Shown here: piece after piece, positions 59,901-64,000 of the stretch | Position numbering within the stretch: position 1 is the first letter of the stretch | Layout of the letters: every line of letters starts with the position of its first letter | Assembly (NCBI GenBank): GCA_012845835.1 | Contig: JABAKD010000002.1 | Span: 20,908,129 to 20,972,128 of the forward strand | Source: Undaria pinnatifida | Lineage: Eukaryota; Sar; Phaeophyceae; Laminariales; Alariaceae | Direction: 5' to 3' | DNA: 64,000 nt | Program-made: the position numbers and the translations under genes | The notes under the pieces: generated by a model | The model's database searches: none | What the model was told of the DNA's origin: nothing | What the model saw: the letters and a program-made list of their open reading frames with translations, nothing else

Positions 59901-61956
59901 ACAGGTTTTAAAACATCGAAAGATACGCAGGTTTGAGCTAAGTAGAAGGACATCTCATTTTCGATTCCGTTTCATCGTGTCAAAAGTAACCCAACTACGG
60001 AAGACGGTGCAGGCATCCTCCCACCGATCTGGCTTGAGTCCGGAGAGCGCATGCTGTGGTCGTGGGTCCCCAAGACTGCGGCTGTGCGTGCTTCCGCCGC
60101 TCTCCAACGTCGAGTGCTCGTATCGGTCGAACAAATTTTCAGATTTCGATTTTTCGAATCGTGTAACAAACAGGCAACTCTGAGCCACGAAAATATACAT
60201 ATGGTGCGCAAGTAGCTCTTGCTCTCCTTGAGCTCGCTGAACACCAGCACGCATGTGTGGTGCGTGGCGTGTTTGGTGTGTGGAGTCGGTGTGGTCTACT
60301 CATACCCTGACTCCTGACTGGTTCGAGATACATGAGCTGCAGCATGGTGTGCTGCATACGAGGCACGTACATACACACAGCGTGTGTTTGTGTACGACGA
60401 AATATTCGCGTCGCGTATCAGGCATACGGTACGGTACACGATGTGCGCATACGATAGAGTATCCACAGATCTCCTGCTGCTGCCGCTTCTTTCATGCTGC
60501 TTTCAAGTACATAAAATGGCGGCGTATACCTTGTAAATCGTGAGATGTACTCCTTGCATGTTGTTCTGTGGTTCTTTGCGTCTATAGGAATAACACGACA
60601 TGCACGCAGGTTTAGGCATCAGCACTGGCGATAACGCGAGATCCGTGTGGGGTCGGTGCAGTGTGCTCCTATGGGTGGTCGGCATGGCCTAGCCTAATGC
60701 AGTGATGAGGAAATTTCCAAAAAACGTGCGGACTGAAAGATCCTCATTATCCACCTCTTCTAGGAATAACGCGTAGTACCATGAACCTTACCGGTAGTCT
60801 CCATCAACAAATTGTCGCGCCCACGGCGGTCGCAGCCACCACAGCTTTGACAGATGCCCCTGTGACGCGATGTGGGTTTAGCGAGCAAGTTAGGCAAACA
60901 ACAAGCAGCAAATGGAAGTGTGTTCAACGAGCGAAAAGTTGCGTGGGCAAATGTTGTGGGACAGGAAGGAATAAAACGCAGTTACCGGAAGAGGACATGA
61001 CATTCCGTGCATATACGGAGTATTATTTATTTGTGAAATTAAAGGTGGGGGACACAGAGTGCCCCCTGCAGGTCTGCCAATTGAGCAGGTCCTCGGAGAG
61101 TACTCACTTTCGTTCCTTCGTAGAGATGTAGCTTTATTCGTTTCCACCAGAGCCCGGGATAGCTTCTGAGATCGGAGGCGCGTGCCTCCGATCTAATTCC
61201 TAACTTCCCCGAATATAAACCGCCAACCTTATCATACGAAACCCATCCAAATGATCTCAAATTCGGATACCTACAGGCCTTTCGAGGCCGTATCTTAACA
61301 TATTATTTTCGCGTACCTCTTTTAGCGAAGCGCCTTCGAGGCTGGCTAGGTGGCGCCCGCTGTCATTACAGCAGTACGGTACTCGTGCGAGGGCATTGAA
61401 AACTGTTTTGTGTAGTACCGCTGCCAGTAATACTGCTGTCAATGCTGTACCACACTCGTGGACGGTGGGGATGAGGGATAAGGGATGGACGAGGACGGCT
61501 TGATGCTTTCAGTTGCTTTGTCTTTGGTCGCATCGTTGGGGTAACGCCGCATAAAAAGGCTTGCAAAGATGAGTACGATTGACCTGAAATTCGTCGAACT
61601 CACGGCTGACGTCCTTGAAAATTATTTGGTATAAAATGTACCAGGTAGATAGCGGGGTCTGCTTCACCGACCTGGTACACTAGCGGCAATATCCACTCTG
61701 CGATGCCCCCCTCTGCCGCTTCCAATGCGTCGTACAGATCGTGAGGACAGAAGCACGTGGCCGCCGGCATGTCTGGCGTCACCATAAGGTCCGGGTGGGC
61801 ATCCCAATGCATCATGCGAAGGTCTGTGAAAGGCAAGGCGCCTTTCCGAATGGCAGCATGGATGTGCCTCAGGGCGTCACAGTGGTCATCCACCACATGG
61901 CAGCGGAGAGGTGCAACACGGCCACGCTTGCGCCGGCTGAGACTATTTCCTTCCAT
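56948..61956 (-). CDS. UPF0489 family protein (C5orf22-like)
   Basis: Conserved eukaryotic family of unknown function. Exons 5'-3' on the minus strand: 61956-61672, 60859-60792 (68 nt), 58988-58574, 57808-56948; phases match and give 542 aa. Joined protein reads CHVVDDHCDALRHIHAAI, LRMMHWDAHPDLMV, GIAEWILPLVYQ-GHLSKLWW, LRPPWARQFVDGDYR-F, ATEKLRVSSTAPYFVDDRL, SKPLHLCVSLAPEV, PWVLDICL-DYFTTENPF, as expected for the family. The D-x-H motifs (VVDDH, HWDAHPDL) and LDxxLDYF resemble metal-binding or deacetylase-like folds; that is inference. Two low-complexity inserts (Glu/Ser/Ala-rich; about 270-350 and 370-430) make it about 100 aa longer than the human protein. An in-frame upstream Met lies at 62016; 61956 (MEGNSLSRRKR) is preferred as the N-terminus before it is unlike the family. 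Confidence 0.9.
61169..61194. other. perfect 11-bp hairpin in UPF0489 intron 1
   Basis: AGATCGGAGGC, a GCGT loop, then the exact complement. Flanked by ordinary intron DNA. Role unknown. Confidence 0.7.
61555..61625 (+). repeat. dispersed repeat (GCAAAGATGAGTA family), plus copy 2
   Basis: GGCTTGCAAAGATGAGTA, AAATTCGTCGAACTCACGGC, TGACGTCCTTGA. Starts UPF0489 intron 1, about 50 bases from its donor. Confidence 0.75.
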
Positions 61957-62257
61957 GGTGGCAGTGCTATGAGCAATGAGAGCGCTTGCTGTGAACTCTC
62001 GAAGCTTGCGTGTCAAATGCTTCGTCTTTGTTCTGCGTTGCTGTTGCTGTTGGTTGTTCTGGTCCCAAGTGCCAGCGTGAGTAGGGATTCATTTTATACA
62101 AAACAACAATAATTAGGCAATCTGTCCCCAACAAAATAATGCTCATTGATAATACTCAACTCCTCAGCTTCCGAGCGAGAAGCGTGAGCGCCCTTTGTTC
62201 CGAGAGGAACCTGGTTCCCAACATTGCCACGAGGATACGTTGTAGGCTTCCGACGGC
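61957..62257. promoter_or_regulatory. presumed bidirectional promoter, UPF0489/ARL2
   Basis: 301 bases between the two divergent start codons (241 if UPF0489 starts at 62016). No other gene. No convincing TATA box; the middle is AT-richer. Inferred from layout only. Confidence 0.55.
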
Positions 62258-63081
62258 ATGGGTCTTCTCAGCATACTCAAGAAAGTGAAGCAAAAGGAAA
62301 AGGAGGTCCGGCTGCTGATCTTGTGAGCGCTCTCCTTTTACGCAATATAATAAGTTTTGAATTTGAAAAATCGAAAGGTATCCTCGTTGTGATCACGAAG
62401 CAACCCAGGTACCAAATACGTCGTACCACAGGTATCGCGTATTGCAGCTTTTCACCTGCTGTGGTCTTCCGCGCTGCCGGTGGGCCGGCTTTTGCTACGA
62501 GGTATCCACTCCAGCTTTACCCCGACGTCGAGTAGCTCTTTTAGAACGCCCTCCATGCGATGCACACACCCTGGCGCGTACACTGCTCGCAAGAAGTGTT
62601 GCCTATTGTCTGGAAATCACGTAGATATGACGATATCGCTTTGGTTCACAGATACCCAAGGCAAGGCGGTTTGACATAGCCTCGCACATTTAACCCCAAG
62701 TCGATGTGTTTACTACTACTGCTGCTCATCGTCGAGATGCCACTGACATCTTGCAACAAGACCAAGGCTATCGACTGGGCATGCAGACATCAGGTAGAGG
62801 CAAGGAAAGTTGGATAGCACGTCGTTTCTCCCCTCAAAATCACGTCGATATTCCAAGATCGATTCTTATTATTTCACATCCACCCGCCCCTCCAAAGGGG
62901 TCTCGACAACGCCGGCAAGACGACGATCGTGAAGAAGTTCAACGGCGATGACATAAGCACCATCGAGCCGACCCTCGGATTCAACATCAAGACGCTAGAG
63001 TACAAGGGCTACCAGCTCAACGTGTGGGACGTGGGCGGCCAGCAGACCATCCGGTCGTACTGGAGGAACTACTTCGAGCAG
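62258..63081 (+). CDS. ARL2: ADP-ribosylation factor-like protein 2 (3' cut by window)
   Basis: Small GTPase of the ARF family; ARL2 acts in tubulin folding (cofactor D) and in releasing lipidated cargo for cilia. Exon 1 is 62258-62322 ([20 protein letters not shown]), donor GTGAGC. Exon 2 is 62898-63081 in matching phase, reading [18 protein letters not shown] (P-loop GLDNAGKT), [13 protein letters not shown] (switch I) and [19 protein letters not shown] (switch II), ending at a GTGACC donor. About 83 residues, nearly identical to ARL2 of other eukaryotes, are present. The exons with NKxD and SAL motifs lie beyond 64000. Divergent partner of UPF0489. Confidence 0.95.
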
Positions 63082-64000
63082 GTGACCATGATTGATAGTG
63101 AGCAAGTACCGGTGGATGCACATATTATACCGCGGCCTACCGACGACACATACACGCCGCGGCCTAACGGTGACGTCGAAGCTGCCGCGCGACGAACCGT
63201 TCGTGTGTGAGTTGGGGAGGAATCGCTGCCGCGATGCCATAGCATGGGACTCGTGGGTGGACGCCTTGTGCCTGCGGGTGGTCTATCCGATGACAGCTAT
63301 CAAAAGCTATGAGGTAGATAAGTAGCTGCCTGCAATACACAGCAGTAGACCGCGCTCCCCGTGTCGTGAGTATATTACCCACCTAGTTCCTTTGCCCGAG
63401 TTCAGTTCCAGTATTTGACTGCGTGTCGAAGGCTAACGTTATTGTGCTTCGTCTCGTTTATGAAAGTCGGTCGTCGACGTTGCACGAAGCCAAGCTGTTG
63501 AAGGTTTCTCGATCCGTCGACCTCAAGACAAACGCGAACACTAGCCATATGGCAAACAATGACAGTTATGTAGACGATCCTGGCAAAAGGCCCCACGATC
63601 GTTTGAGTTAATGCAACCCCTTCGCTCAAAACAGAAAATTGTATTCGCGTCTTTTAACTACAAGCTTTTTCGTGCTTTTTACAGCATCAATACTGTATCT
63701 GGGACAATAACGACATATCACGAATCCTTACTGAACACGGCATAGCTTTAAATAAGGCCTCAGAACATCTCCCGACTAACGTAAAGCGTGCTCGTTATGG
63801 TCTCTAGGAGGTGTTGGGGCCCTTGTATCTGAAAGGGAGCGCAGGCATTTCTGTGTTGGCATCACGAAACGAAATTGCTCAATATCAAGAATTTTTACCG
63901 TTCCGGAGCTCCTGTTTGGTATCTACACTCTGCTGTGGCCACGTAGGACGCTACGGACGGTCGAACTAGATGCCAAGGTAGGTTCGCCTAGTAGTGCTTG
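63082..64000 (+). other. start of ARL2 intron 2
   Basis: No sequence encoding the expected next block (DGLIWVVDSADR-like) is found, so this is taken as intron. Nothing else recognised. Confidence 0.6.

Overview
The window is nuclear DNA of an intron-rich eukaryote, most likely a brown alga (Ectocarpus-like stramenopile). This is inferred from many short, phase-consistent coding exons in long introns, TTAGGG-type repeats, abundant microsatellites, and strict strand alternation of neighbouring genes, a known trait of the Ectocarpus genome. Nothing bacterial or organellar was seen.

Five protein genes were rebuilt by joining conserved exons at splice sites with matching phases. (1) Prolyl 4-hydroxylase catalytic domain, + strand, 992 to about 9299; its 5' part is missing or unrecognised. 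(2) SMUBP-2/IGHMBP2-type superfamily 1 helicase, - strand, 36568 to 12587, 12 exons, about 1411 aa, with one 13.2-kb intron. (3) Cathepsin Z/X cysteine protease, + strand, 36678 to 52571, 7 exons, about 388 aa. (4) UPF0489 (C5orf22-like) protein, - strand, 61956 to 56948, 4 exons, about 542 aa. (5) ARL2 small GTPase, + strand, from 62258, cut off by the window end. Strands run +,-,+,-,+. Genes 2/3 and 4/5 are divergent pairs with start codons about 0.1-0.3 kb apart, so each pair probably shares a promoter region. Genes 1/2 and 3/4 converge on 3-4 kb gaps without recognised genes. The five products have unrelated roles (ER/secretory hydroxylation, nucleic-acid unwinding, lysosomal proteolysis, unknown, tubulin/ciliary trafficking), so no pathway is implied.

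Most remaining DNA is repetitive. Helicase intron 2 (22453-35615) holds a nest of mobile elements: a foldback-type element (25790-28590) with about 185-bp tandem repeats in its outer arms, about 0.5-kb inverted inner arms and a hairpin-bearing loop; a larger inverted pair around it; a second copy of the loop; and tRNA-derived SINE copies. Cathepsin intron 1 holds a 315-bp tandem array in which one unit is interrupted by a 791-bp PIF/Harbinger-like insertion with TTA target duplication, and an interstitial telomeric tract flanked by inverted repeats. Other introns carry TA-flanked MITEs, a dispersed family of about 100 bp, and long micro- and minisatellites, some abutting 3' splice sites or entering coding exons.

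All exon borders come from reading conserved protein blocks and splice dinucleotides by eye, with no transcript evidence. Repeat borders are accurate to about 10-30 bases unless a target duplication is given.
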